NCBI GenBank assembly: GCA_016801885.1
Contig: CM028893.1
Coordinates: 6,585,950 to 6,649,949, forward strand
Direction: 5' to 3'
DNA from: Toxotes chatareus
Lineage: Eukaryota > Chordata > Actinopteri > Toxotidae
DNA length: 64,000 nt
The notes under the pieces are model-generated. The model was not told the DNA's origin. It saw nothing but the letters and a program-made list of their open reading frames with translations, and ran no database searches. Positions 10,140 through 20,903 of this stretch are shown one piece after another; position 1 is the first letter of the stretch, and each line of letters opens with the position of its first letter. A program made the translations under genes and the position numbers.

Positions 10140-10660
10140 GTGTGGATGAGATGGAAGCAACACATCAGTGTTATTTATGGTGTACAGGAAGATCATTACG
10201 GCCACTTCAATCTTAGCCTGATGGATGTCTCTAAGTGCCTCCTCTCTTGATCTTTAATGGTACCTTGTAATCAATGGAATACCTGACCCCCACTGCCCCC
10301 CTCAACTTAATCCTCCTGCCATCTTATTTTTTTTAAAGAGGGGTCCACGTGGATTGAGTTTTAAAAGGAGGTAATTAAACCAGTGGCAGCTGAGAACTTA
10401 TTATGCCGGTGAAAGAGGAGCTGCCTATATGTTGGCCCACTGATCGTTCAGAAGTTATCTTTAATCCCCCATAACATTAAAGGCTGGCCATTCATCAAGT
10501 CACAGGGCAGCTTTGTGCACTGAAAGGCTCCTGTCGCTGCCTTTTTTCCAGGAACATAATTGAAAATTTTTTTCCCCCTCTTTCAGCAACACTCTCCGGA
10601 GCGCTTCACCTCAAATCGAAAACAAACTGGTATCAATAAATTAAGGCAGCATCTCAGGAT
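10140..10660. promoter_or_regulatory. CNE-like block, long
   Basis: About 500 bp of high-complexity sequence with GTAATCAATGG near 10267, GGTAATTAAACC near 10370, several CTTTAAT words and no microsatellite. No frame stays open. It is among the more convincing conserved-element candidates by eye; identity of the target gene is unknown. Confidence 0.38.
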
Positions 10661-10889
10661 ACAGTAAATTAACTATTGCTTTGGGGCCCTATTTCAAACT
10701 CTTTCCTCTTCCTTTCCAAAACAAAAATGTGAATACCAAAGCTCATTGTTTTTTGGTGAGTTGTAGGCCCAGTAGACACATTTATCCAACTCACTGTAAT
10801 TATAATTTTGTAATTAAAACAGTGGTCAAGTTGGGAGATCATACAGAGGTTGCTGCTGTTGTTTTTTTTTAGCCATATTTCTGCTGGCA
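10661..10889. other. No gene seen; AT-rich
   Basis: AT-rich spacer with overlapping chance frames on both strands. Confidence 0.5.
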
Positions 10890-11060
10890 CACAATCATAG
10901 CTGAACTGCCAACGGCCACTAAAAAGATGTTTTCATGCTTTAAAATAGAATATTCATAAGCTGTGTGCAATGGTTGGGATTGAGGAGTATTGTGCTCTCT
11001 AATAGGAGGATAAAGGGCAGCGTTTATTGCTGTGTTTTGCAGCGGAGCTTAAACAAAACA
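10890..11060. promoter_or_regulatory. CNE-like block
   Basis: Unique sequence with ACAATCATAGC, a TTTAAAATAG core, ATTCATAAGC and CTAATAGG words. Candidate element by texture. Confidence 0.28.
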
Positions 11061-11984
11061 AAACACTATATGATAACTATTTAAATTGTTTGTTGGGAGA
11101 CCTTGATGACTAAAAAGTGCCAGCTTTGGCCTTCAGCCTTTTTCTTTTTTTTATTTTCAGCTAATAAGTAAGTTTTTAAATATGTGTCTCCCAGCTTTTG
11201 TTCATTGAACATACTTTTCAGGGTTGGGTGTTTCGTGACCTGGCAGCCCACTTTCTCCCATTAAGTATGCAGGACACTGTTACCATTATCACAGTTATTT
11301 ATTCACATGAGAATGCTAATGTGGGAGACGGATCTGGTTCAGGCGAGGTCTGGTAGAGCATGACTACCCTGAAGCTACATCTCTAGTCAGATGGGGACTG
11401 GGACTAGGGAGCGCTGCCATGTTCCTTTTGTAGTGAGTACCCAGTGTTTCTGCTGCTGATGTGGTAAAAGCTTTTCCTCTTTTGTCACCTTCGCTCTTGG
11501 TTGAGCCCTGGCATCCCAGTGCTCCATCACGATACAGTTTGGCCTGGGAACTGGTGACCCATGTTATTGGCTGGCAGGGCTTCTTCTCATGAATGGGGGT
11601 GGGCTCTTTTCCAGCCTTCTCCTCTAATCCGGCTGCCTTTTCTGTGTTTATCAGTGACTCACGGTGAAAAAACCCATAGGTATTGGCGAACTGTAGGTGT
11701 TGTACAAGAGAGAGCTTGATGTATTGTGAAAGCTGCCTCTTCCTCTCAGTCTTTTCTGTATTCTCACCACTTGCCAAAAAGTTTTAGACAACATGCTCTT
11801 TCACTCTTCATCAAAGTGGAATTGGGCCAGAGAGGAAGAGAGAGAGTAAGTGAACAAGAAAGAGAGACAGAGTGTAACTGAAAGAAGTTTGGCGGCTGAA
11901 CAGCCATGAAATACAGCCTTCCAACGGTTATTGCTGCAGTAAAGGCAGATACATAAAATACAAAACAGAGACTGGCGTGTCTAT
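11061..11984. other. No gene seen
   Basis: A strong pyrimidine tract ends TTTTCAG at 11160 and is followed within seven bases by a GTAAGT donor-like word; no exon fits between them. The 137-codon minus frame at 11364-11777 lacks recognisable domains. Confidence 0.4.
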
Positions 11985-12115
11985 TTATGGACCAGATTAT
12001 CGGTGCATTAATCAGGCCTGCTATTTGGCACATGCTGTTCCAACCCCCAGAAGCCTGGGCTACCAAAGTCTGAGGCTGCTTTATGGGCTGCGTCAGATCA
12101 ATGGGTGAGTCGCTC
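11985..12115. promoter_or_regulatory. CNE-like block
   Basis: Unique sequence with AGATTATCGG, TGCATTAATCAGGCC and GCACATGCTGTTCC words. It encloses the 54-nt candidate exon below. Confidence 0.28.
12051..12104 (+). other. Candidate 54-nt microexon
   Basis: Acceptor CCAACCCCCAG ends at 12050 and donor ATGG|GTGAGT starts at 12105. The 54 nt are open in two frames: frame 1 reads KPGLPKSEAALWAASDQW, frame 2 SLGYQSLRLLYGLRQING. Length is a multiple of three. The donor is strong and the acceptor tract only fair. I recognise no protein; chance is quite possible. Confidence 0.1.
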
Positions 12116-13289
12116 ACACACCAACAACATTCAGATTATTGATGAATGAACTTTTCTTAAACCACAAAGCTCTAACAACACTCCTGATATGATATAGTCA
12201 AACAGGAATTGGATTATTGTGATGGAGATAGTGCAGCTAGCTTTCCAAGGACCCAACATGGGCAGAGACACCTGGAATTAAGTTTGTTCACTTCTGCAAT
12301 TTTAAAATTCAGCTAATAAATAGTTTGACAGGCTGTTATTTGTTTAAACTCATTTTGGAGGCTCTGTGGCCCCAAAAGTATGTTTTAATTCACTCATGCT
12401 ATTTGGTGAGAAAACACTTGTTTTCTCCACCCGACAATTTTTATTGCTCCTGATTCTTGCCCTGCTTTAACTTCTTACTCATAACGTCACCATGTTCCCA
12501 GATCTCAGCAATTATGTTAGTGAGTTCAGTGTTGTTGTCATTGATAGGAATGATGGTCCAAACTATATCAATACGCCCCAAGCTGTCAGAAAAATAAAAA
12601 AAACAGATTCAGAGGTTTGTTGCAAATAATACGAGATGTGAGTTAATGATCCTAAAGAATTGAAGGGGTTAATTTCCTTCCTGAACCAGCTCTGAGGCCT
12701 CCTCTGTTCTGTGCCATTGTTTAGGCTCCGTCAGTCTCGCAATAGTCTCCTCTGTCTCTCTCTCTCTCTCCTTTTGCAGCTCTCTCCCAGTCTCTATAAT
12801 ATTATCTCTCTCTGTGAGGCTTTAGGCTCTATCTCTGCTAATTAGAATTTAATGGACCAAAAGTGATTGGTGTACTTCCAGAAATAAAGTGGTCTATTCA
12901 TATGTAAAGCAAACAAACACTACTTGGTATAGAAGTATTGTTTGGGTTCGTTTCTTGCCAGAGTCACAATGACGCAGAGACTAAGGAAACATACTAGGCT
13001 AAGAAGCATATTTAAATGCATGAGTTTTTTTCTGTTCTTTTATCACACTTATTAGGGAGCAAAAACATAATCTCTGCAATTGAATGTCCTGTAATTTTTC
13101 TTCAGCATATATTTTACTTCCTGCCGTGTTTGCTTGACTTTCCTTTTTTTTTTTTTGGTATGGCCCCTGAGTGGGTGCTCATTCCATAGACCCTGAGTAA
13201 TCATCATTATAAAATGATAAGAACCGTACCCTGACTGCTCCCTGTGGAATTTAGCATTAGAGACATTTGTTCTTTAGGTCTGCCCACAC
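12116..13289. other. No gene seen
   Basis: AT-rich filler with a CT-repeat and pyrimidine run near 12755-12780 and a poly-T near 13145-13156. Confidence 0.5.
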
Positions 13290-13450
13290 AGTGGTCTCAC
13301 TGTCTCACACACTCATTAACACAGTCTTTTTCACTCTCATTTTTATTTTCTCTCCTCTTTTCTCTCTCCGCAGTTTGCCTAATTTTCTCCCCGTGACTCT
13401 GTTCTCTGCCTCGGTAACGTTCCCTCACTGCTTCCCTCTCCTTGTTTCAC
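13290..13450 (+). repeat. Pyrimidine-rich tract
   Basis: C/T-biased stretch with an acceptor-like CCGCAG near 13373 but only a weak GTAACG donor after it. Confidence 0.65.
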
Positions 13451-13454
13451 ATAC

Positions 13455-13549
13455 TAGCATAACTGATGGCTCTAATTTGTGTACTTTAAAGGGCCAATTC
13501 ATAGAAGGTACTTAGGCTCGATAAGGAAATTGAAATGAATGACGCCAGC
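13455..13549 (+). repeat. Dispersed repeat, copy A
   Basis: Shares about 80-95 bp with 22197-22284: both carry TCTAATTTGTGTACTTTA, then an AGGG-CAATTCA stretch, and both end TGAAATGAATG(A/C)CGCCAGC, with small gaps between. Same orientation, 8.7 kb apart. Either a short old interspersed element or a duplicated regulatory element. Confidence 0.85.
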
Positions 13550-13599
13550 CTTATCAAAACTCTCTCCCTCCCTTCCACTCATCCTTGGGCAAGTGAGAG

Positions 13600-13740
13600 G
13601 TTTCATTGCTTTAGAAGAACACCATCACAGCGAGAATATAAATGCAAATCTAAATGCCTTGACGCTATTGAAGGGCCCCTCTTTATAGAATCAATAATCA
13701 TATGCAGACATGGGGCAGAGAGACAAAGAATTACTATGGG
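13600..13740. promoter_or_regulatory. CNE-like block with POU octamer
   Basis: Contains a perfect octamer ATGCAAAT at 13642-13649, then GAATCAATAATCATATGC near 13689-13706. High density of POU- and homeodomain-type words in about 140 bp. Confidence 0.33.
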
Positions 13741-15244
13741 GAATTGATATACACAAGGTTGTTTACATGTTTCTATAAGGAGGAGTGTGCACACAGGGAC
13801 CGGAGAACAAGGCTGCTTACACACTGTGGCACCAAAAGATGTGCATGAACACAATTTTGTAAGAGGTTTTGCAAAAAATATAGATTGTCACATGCTTTAA
13901 TTCAGCCATTAACAAGATACAGCTGGGCTGTTCTCAGAGTGTAAATGATGCTGTCCCATTTTCCATTAACTTGAGTACATGAGGCAAGATATATGTACTG
14001 TACAGTGTCATGCTTATGATGCATAGATGTTCTGTATTCTTTCTGGTTAAAAAAAAAAAAGTCAAGCTTACTAAAAGTTTAAAGGATAAAATAAAAAAAA
14101 AAAAAATAGAACAACCAGGCAAGAAATAAATAATACAAAAGAAAAGCAAGATAATACGCTTAAATACTGAGAAGTTATTAGCGTGCACTAATATAGGCAT
14201 AAAGAAATGTATATATACCATATAGATATATAGTATAAGCTTAAGTGCCTAGGCACACACTTTCAGTATATGACACCAGACTATTTCTCATTTAACCGAG
14301 CAGTTTTAAGCAGTTTTATGTTTTAAGATATTAAGACTGGCCTACAGAGGAGGATCTGAAAATCTTAAAATAAGACATCAATTCCTTCAAGGCCTTATTC
14401 AGACTGACATCAGCACTGCATGAAAAAACGCAACCCTGCCATTAATTTAAGTGAGACCACTGCATCGGCACAGTGGGGGTGCTGATGCAATCGTTGAGAC
14501 ACAGGGTAAAATATTTGTTGTTGAAACATTCCAGAGTTGTAAAAACCTTTTTTTTAGTATCATGACTCACTGAGCTGTGTTTCAGCCTCTGATAAACTTT
14601 CGAGCTTATAGATCTGTAACTCAAACTGACCTTTCTGGATTGTATTGTTTTTTTGTTTTGTTCTATTTTAACATCCTGTTTCCAGTCTGAATGTACAGTT
14701 GTTGTAGTGGTAAAGTGTTGCACAGCTGCTCTTAACAGTATACCTGAAAACATTCTCTTATATACTACCTGCTTCCTCTTAAAGAAAGCCTTACTCAGCT
14801 TTTTTCAGTAATTTTCTACAGTCAAGTGTCATTCGCTTTATGTCCAACTACATTCTGAGTCTAAGATTATCCCATGTAATGAAGATTTTTTTAAATCACA
14901 TAACCTACATACAAAAAACATTTACAGTCTCTTGATACATTTGGGATATTAGTAGGACAGCTATATTCACTTTTCTCATGAGCTCTAAATTAAACACAAA
15001 TCATCTAATAGTATCTTTTGACCTCATGAAAGTCATTTATCTTGAAACGAGTTCAAGTTTCATGCAAATGATGTTCGACATGTTTATTCATGTTTGACAG
15101 GAAAATGTGCAAAGAGGCAGTGTCCTCTTTCTTCAGGCAAATAATCAAGTAACTCCTTAATGTCGTGTGGTTTCTCTAAATTTGGCAAAGCATTGTCAGA
15201 GCATATAGGCCTCAGCACATATCTTTATACAGCACTGTCTAGTG
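13741..15244. other. No gene seen; AT-rich
   Basis: AT-rich DNA with poly-A runs (about 14049-14060 and 14093-14106), TATATA words near 14210-14235 and a perfect octamer ATGCAAAT at 15062-15069. No exon or RNA gene recognised. Confidence 0.5.
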
Positions 15245-15480
15245 GAGTGCAACGGCATGTTTTGACGCCCCGGCCCGGCTCAGCACGGCCCAGTGCCCAG
15301 TAATCACTCCGCTATTGGAGGGCTGGCATCAGCGGCTGCGCCCTCCTCACCCCCACCCACAGCCCAAACAACAGTCAGAGAGCTCCTGACAAATTGGAGC
15401 GAGTTAGCCACTCCTCAGTTCATTGCACAGCCCTGAACACTAGCGAAACAACAACAAAATATAAAGGCACATAAAAGAAA
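15245..15480. promoter_or_regulatory. GC-rich CNE-like block
   Basis: A CpG-bearing GC-rich patch (15266-15345) grades into unique sequence with CAAATTGGAGCGAG and a CATTGCACAG word. No open frame of note. Possible enhancer or weak promoter. Confidence 0.27.
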
Positions 15481-15608
15481 AAGAGAGCATAGTCAGTTTC
15501 TGTCTCTGCTGGCTGTCTCCTCTCCCCCTCTTTTTCTTTCACTCTCTTGTTCTTGATCCCCCTAACCCTCAACTCTCGTCTCTTTTTCTCTTTACCTCAC
15601 ACACACAG

Positions 15609-15714
15609 TCATCAGAAGAGGTGTTTGCGCTACATCTCTCGGCTCTCTCACTGTGTCATGCTCAGAAATCAATCAGGGGTTAAGCTCACACCTTCTAACG
15701 AGCTCTTCTCTGAG
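15609..15714 (+). other. Candidate 106-nt exon
   Basis: A 100-bp pyrimidine tract leads to CACACACAG|TC and the segment ends CTGAG|GTATGT. Only one frame is open, including NQSGVKLTPSNELFSE near its end. I recognise no protein. A non-coding exon, or chance next to a C/T-rich tract, is equally possible. Confidence 0.12.
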
Positions 15715-16134
15715 GTATGTCTCAACCAAGTGCTCGGGGCAGCCTCAGCCAAAGGTGCAAACGCCCCAGGAAACACAGTGCAGAGCCGCAGAGACGTGCA
15801 CTGAAGAAGGAGAACGCACTGGAGAAATGAGAGGGCAAGCTGAAGTCTGATGGATATGGAAACGGAGAGGGTTTGTTCAGGCAGAACAAAAGGAAGGAGG
15901 GATGGAGACAGATGGAAGAGATGGAAACAGGGGTGAGGGCATTAGTCAAGGTGCTGGGCCTCCCGCCTCCTTCCCGCAGCACACAGGTGTGTGGTTCACC
16001 AGCCTCTCATTAGCTATGCACCTGGGCCCTAATGGTGAAAGGTGTCAAGATGAACTGGGGCAGCTTGGGTGCGGAGAACACCTTCACCCACGAAAAGACA
16101 AATCCTTTCCCCGACTTACCCTCATGCAGAACCA
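15715..16134. other. No gene seen; purine-rich part
   Basis: Purine-biased about 15780-15940, then unique mixed sequence. Open frames here mirror the base bias. Confidence 0.45.
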
Positions 16135-16500
16135 AAATGAGAACCCATCCTGCGATGTCAAATGTATCAAGCAGCAGCCATTTTGTTTTTAAAACGCCTC
16201 CCACCCCAAGAAAGTCAGGAGAGCTGCATCTCTTACCCGGGGTTTATTTCCTTGTAATTCGTTTTATCGTTGTTGTTCTGCACCTCAGCCCAGCTGTTCT
16301 CATCGAGACTGGCAATTAATGTAATTTATTCTTTTGTGGGTTTAATGGCCTTAGGTGAGACCGAGACACAACAACAGCAGAATGAAAAATGCTGGCTGCT
16401 TGACAAAAGGTTTTTCCGGGCTCGGGCTGAGGCCTGATCACGAGTTTCTTTGACAAATACCGAGCCCTGGGAGCCGCCGTCTTACCGTTGGAAAGGATTT
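16135..16500. promoter_or_regulatory. CNE-like block, strong
   Basis: High-complexity sequence with GGCAATTAATGTAATTTATTC near its middle, a TTTAATGGCCTTAGG word, CTTGACAAAAGG and paired CTCGGGCTGAGG/GAGCCCTGGGAG segments. No repeats and no long frame. One of the best conserved-element candidates by eye; its right edge contains a minus-strand candidate microexon. Confidence 0.4.
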
Positions 16501-16534
16501 CTCCCAGTAAACAGATACAAGCCTTGTTCCTCCA
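16486..16534 (-). other. Candidate 49-nt microexon
   Basis: On the minus strand a long pyrimidine tract ends CTTATTTTAG|TGG and, 49 nt later, CAACG|GTAAGA. A branch-like TTAAT lies about 20-25 nt upstream of the acceptor. All three frames are open, for example EEQGLYLFTGRNPFQR in one and LVSVYWEKSFPT in another. The splice signals are very good, but no protein family is recognised. Confidence 0.17.
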
Positions 16535-17059
16535 CTAAAATAAGATAGGAAGGATTAAAGGTGAAGCACAGGCAACACTTGTGACAGCGGAGTATAGGTC
16601 TGTTGTTTTCTTCCGTTTGGCCCTCCCTTCTTCCTTTCTGCTTTCCTCTCTTCTTGCTTCCTCCGTCTCTTTCATTTTTATTTTTATTTTTATCCGTACA
16701 TGAGTGACTACTGTCAGCGTTTAGGTCAAAACTTTGACAGACAAAGAAAATCACTCCCTTCATTCTCCCTTATCCCTTCAGGATATCCCTTGTTTCTTCC
16801 ATGGCCCTAGGGTTGGCCCTCCATCCTTCAAAGAGATATTTCTTTCCACCATGGTTTGCTTTTTATGCAGGGTAACTATAGGTGTCGACTGAATCGTGTT
16901 GATATTGACAGACTGATATTGCATACAGCGTGTGGTTTAACTAAACAGTATAATTACTGACACTGTATGGCTACTCAGCGTCACATGATCATCGAATCAC
17001 TGTCACGCTCTTCAGAGCTGTTTTGTTACTGTAATTGCTGCCTGGATGATTGTGGCACT
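16535..17059. other. No gene seen
   Basis: Pyrimidine-rich about 16600-16700 with a TTTTTATTTTTATTTT run near 16675, then AT-leaning unique sequence. Confidence 0.45.
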
Positions 17060-17230
17060 GTCACCCTGAAAGCGACCCATCCTATCACCAACGAAATGCA
17101 TCATGGGATGAAAGTGATTGCTCTGAATTGTAAGTGATTAGAGTTTGTCTAGACATCTCAGGGGGTGATTGGATTGATTCGATGCCAGGGAGTAAATCGG
17201 ACACTGGCACAGAATCATTTTAACTATTTG
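17060..17230. promoter_or_regulatory. CNE-like block
   Basis: Unique sequence with AAATGCATCATGGGATG, AGTGATTGC, GGATTGATTCGATGCC and AATCATTTTAAC words. Candidate element by texture. Confidence 0.25.
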
Positions 17231-17484
17231 TTGCATCAGGATGTCATACAGAGATTTTTTTTTTTTCGTGGTTTCCTTTTTACTTAATCTTTATCTCTTC
17301 ATAGTTCTACTTTTTCTGCAGAAAGTCAACTTTATTATTATTTTCATTATGAAAATATTTGTGCAAATCTTCATACATAATCTTTCTCTTACCACAAAAC
17401 CCAGACATACACAGACACACACCATCACCACCAGAGGAATTGCTAGTAACCCCCCCTCTTTCTTCTCTCCCCCTCTTTTCTCTC

Positions 17485-17692
17485 CCCTCATTCCAACCAA
17501 TTGAGGGGGTCTTGCAGGTTTCTTCCTGTTAAATGGGAATTTTTCCTTGCTGTTCTTGCTAAGTGCTTGCTGGTGAGAACTGCTGGGTTTCTCTATATAA
17601 TATTCTAAGGCCTTGATGTTACTCTGTAAAATACCTTAAGATATAATGTATGTTGTGGTTTGGCACTGTATAAAACACTGAATTGAAATTAA
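17485..17692 (+). mobile_element. L2-type LINE 3' tail, diverged
   Basis: Starts GGTTTCTTCCTGTTAAATGG, continues TTTTTCCTTGCTG and AAGTGCTTGCTGGTG, then TGTTGTGGTTTGGCACTGTA and a TGAATTGAAATTAAATGAA tail. These words in this order are the familiar 3' region of teleost L2-clade (Maui-like) LINEs and of SINEs sharing their tail. No reverse transcriptase is present, so it is a truncated dead copy. Its 5' limit is uncertain and may reach about 17390. Confidence 0.7.
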
Positions 17693-18584
17693 ATGAACTG
17701 ATTAAGAAATTGATATACTGAGATTTTTCTGGTAACTTGCCTGACAGCATATTTTAAAGAACAGTTGGCAAAGAACAGACAAAGGTGAAATAAACCATAA
17801 AGCAGCAGAATTATTTTATTGACTGATAAGTGACTGTGGACAGTGATGTTATATCTTATTGTTCTCTTGGTTGCATTATTGGTAACCGTTGTTTGCTATT
17901 TTCCTCTATCCAGTACAGACTTGACAAAGTGTCCTTGGCATGTCCAAATGAATGGTTCTAGTCTCTGTAAGATTGTGTCTGGAAAGGAGGAGAACGCAGC
18001 CAAGTGGCTCGAAGACGTGGGGTGTCATACGGTGTACTATACTTTAAGCTGAAGTACCTCAAAACAGGCCGTTTAACTACTGCAAATAACATTAAACTGT
18101 TCCTGTCCCACTTCTGACACCATGTTCAGAAATGAATTAGAATGTAGCCGACATCCTTTTATAGGTTAAAAGGGATAATTTACCTGATGCACACATCAGA
18201 GAACTCTATTAGGCTATGTTTAAAGCCATTCATCTGTTTGGGGATGACTCATTTCCCTTCCTGTGCAATCATAACTCTCCCCTCTTGCCAGTCAAGCATA
18301 TGTTCCACTTTAGAAGACATGTAGCTCTCAATTTACCATGTATTACATTCTGTGATTCATCCAGAAGAAAACCAGTTCTGTTTGATTCTTCCAAATGTTT
18401 TAATCAGGTTTGTCAAATTGCTTTTTAGTGTGAGGGAGTGATTACAGAAAAATCTGTGAAACAAGGCAAAATCTGCACTGGAAATAAAAAAAAAAACACA
18501 CAGGATGTTTTCTTCCACTTAGCTCATTTGTCATGCATGGAACAAAAGCAGAGAGGGGTTTCAAGGACGAGGTTTTAGACACGT
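17693..18584. other. No gene seen
   Basis: AT-leaning unique sequence with a short poly-A at about 18485. Chance frames only. Confidence 0.5.
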
Positions 18585-18770
18585 CTGCTCTATTGATTGG
18601 TTAACGAGCCTGCATTCAGACCACTTCCACATCGAGGGGTGAGCGCTGCACAGACACAATGGAGCACATTTCCCCTGCTCACAATGCGGGTACGCAGCGG
18701 TCGGCTGCCTGCTGAGGAAACAGGCCCACACTCAGGCCCTCTGCCAGAGGGGGGAACTGCCAGGGGAAAG
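18585..18770. promoter_or_regulatory. Possible CNE-like block
   Basis: Unique sequence with moderate CpG content (around 18605-18710) and overlapping frames on both strands. Lower confidence than neighbouring blocks. Confidence 0.2.
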
Positions 18771-19080
18771 GATGGAGAAAGAAAGACGTGTTGAAGAGAA
18801 CTCAGACAGATGGGGAAATGTGGAAGAAGTATGGGATGCATGGAGAGCAAAGAGAGAGGAGAAACAGGGAAAGTGTAAAGGCAGAGGGACAGAAATGGCA
18901 GTAAAGGGGAAGAAAGTGTGTTGAATGGATGGAAGTATTTTTAAACAGGACAAGGCAGCAGCGAAGAGTAATTAAGATAAAACAAGGAGAGGGAGATAAA
19001 ATATTTAGAAACACTTGGTAAGAGGAAATTGATGAAATCATTTGTTTGCACAGAGGGAAATAACAGCGCGTTGAAGACAC
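18771..19080 (+). repeat. Purine-rich tract
   Basis: Plus strand strongly biased to A and G for about 300 bp, the mirror of the pyrimidine tracts elsewhere. The Ser/Phe/Leu-rich minus-strand frames result from this. Confidence 0.75.
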
Positions 19081-20384
19081 AATCCTGTAGGTTTAAAGAT
19101 GAGAGGGGTGCTAAAGGCAAGAAATGAGCTCAAGTAAATGATGCATAAGGTGAAAATGTGATGTACTGAAGAGAAGAGAGGACTCAGAGATGAGTTTATT
19201 ATTATGAATCTTTGACCATAACTTTATTTATTTATTTAGTTTAAATACATTTACTCCACTATAACTATAGCAGCAAATATTTGTACTTTTTCGTATTTTT
19301 TCTTTTAAATGTGATGGAATAAAAAGGAGAATATTTCATTCGGAAATGTAGAAAAAGTCCCTTAAAATGAAAGTGCCTCAGAATTCTCCTTGGCTGAAAG
19401 TAAGCAATAGTAAAAATTTAATAGTAATATTTTGTACTTTGCACAACCTCCCCTCTCTCTCCAGCTTTCTCTTTCCTCCACCCTGAACCCACCCTACTCC
19501 ACACTACCTACTGTCCTCTCAAGTCTTTAAAAATACAGTCCGTCTTGTGTGCTTGCCCTCATTGCATGTGACACACTCCTGTTTCAAGCTCTCGCTGGTT
19601 AGCTGCACTGTGTCCTCCCTAGGCTTGACTAAACTGTCTGCCTTCCTGTCCGCCTGTCTGTCCGTCTGTCCGTCTGGGTCTCAGCTTGTCCTACCTGTCT
19701 TTTTCTGTATGCATCATTGTCTTCTTCTTCAGCTTTGCCTTTATCAGCCTGTCTCTGTCTATTTTCTCCATCCTGAATGTCTGTTTTTATTGTCTGTCAC
19801 TAGCTGTCTTGTCTCATCCCTTTGATTTTTCTGATTCAACCTGTTTCAGGTTGACTCAAGGACACATTCCCATCAGCATAGCTTTCTGACATTTGAGGCG
19901 AAAAGTTTCAAAATGTTTCATTAAACTGAACTAAACAAGTAGCATGTAAACATGCTACTACTACTTATGTTTGGGTAGTTTTTGTTTGTGCTGAATAAAC
20001 ATTCATCCACAACGAGAAGGGGATGGTTTCTTAGCTCAAATTTGAAAATGATCTTCTTCTAAAAGTACTGAATGCAGGGGAAGATAAAGCAGCAAATCTG
20101 GAAGAACGCATGTACATGTGACAGAGAGGAGAGGCCAAGAGCAAAAGAGAGAAAGCAGGAATCACCACAAGACTTCATTTGTTGTCCCCTCTCTGGCTGT
20201 GGCGGCAGTGTGCTCTAGTCCTGGGGAAGGGGTCGTGAGCTCAACTCAACACTCAGCGGCTGACCTTTTTTTTTTTTTTTTTTTGCCAGGCGGTTTTGTA
20301 CGCGTGCGTTCAGACCACACAGCTAGCTCTCAGCACCCCCACCCCCCACCCCACGCCTGTACTCAGATCTCATTTTCGTGGGCT
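19081..20384. other. No gene seen; simple repeats
   Basis: Pyrimidine-rich from about 19440 to 19850, with a TGTCCGTC-type octamer repeat at about 19643-19678. A poly-T run of 19 lies at 20266-20284. No gene recognised. Confidence 0.5.
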
Positions 20385-20570
20385 GTAAAACATTGAGTTG
20401 TTAAATTTCTTTATGCGTCCTGCTCCCCTTGCACCCCAAGGGCTCCCGGCGCGTTTTAAATTGAATGATTGCCTGCAGCTCTCGGATTGTTTAACCTCTG
20501 CAGTGGCACCAACTCCTCAGTAGGACTGTATTTTTAGAAGTTTTGCCCACGCTTTCCCTCTCTCCACCTG
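20385..20570. promoter_or_regulatory. CNE-like block
   Basis: Unique sequence with TTAAATTGAATGATTGCC near 20456-20473, GATTGTTTAACC near 20486 and a GGCGCGTTTTAAA word. Candidate element. Confidence 0.28.
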
Positions 20571-20813
20571 AGGTAACATGGTAAAAAAAAAGAAAAGAAC
20601 GATGGCCATTTCTGGGGAGGTCCTCAGTTGCAGCGTGCCGTGCTCAACATTGTGCTCTTGTGTGTGTTATGTGTGCATACCTACAGTGAGGAAGGAGAAA
20701 AAGCGCCTAGAGCTGTGCATGCATGTGAGACAGTGGGAGTGTGTGTGCATGCTTGCACGTGCATGTGACAATGACTACCGTTTTCCTTATTTATGACCCT
20801 CACCTCCGTCCAG

Positions 20814-20903
20814 GCTGCCAATTTGTCGGGGGAGCAGAGGGAGGGGAGGCAGGAGGGAAAAAGGGGGAGAAAGGGAAAAAAAAAGCAATCGGGCGATTCG
20901 GAG
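20814..20903 (+). other. Candidate 90-nt exon, purine-rich
   Basis: Acceptor CACCTCCGTCCAG ends at 20813 and donor CGGAG|GTGAGC follows 20903. Ninety nt, all frames open. Frame 1 gives a lysine/arginine-rich peptide with GKRGRKGKKKQSGDSE at its end. The basic character follows from the purine run, so the open frames carry little weight; the splice pair is the main support. No family assigned. Confidence 0.12.
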
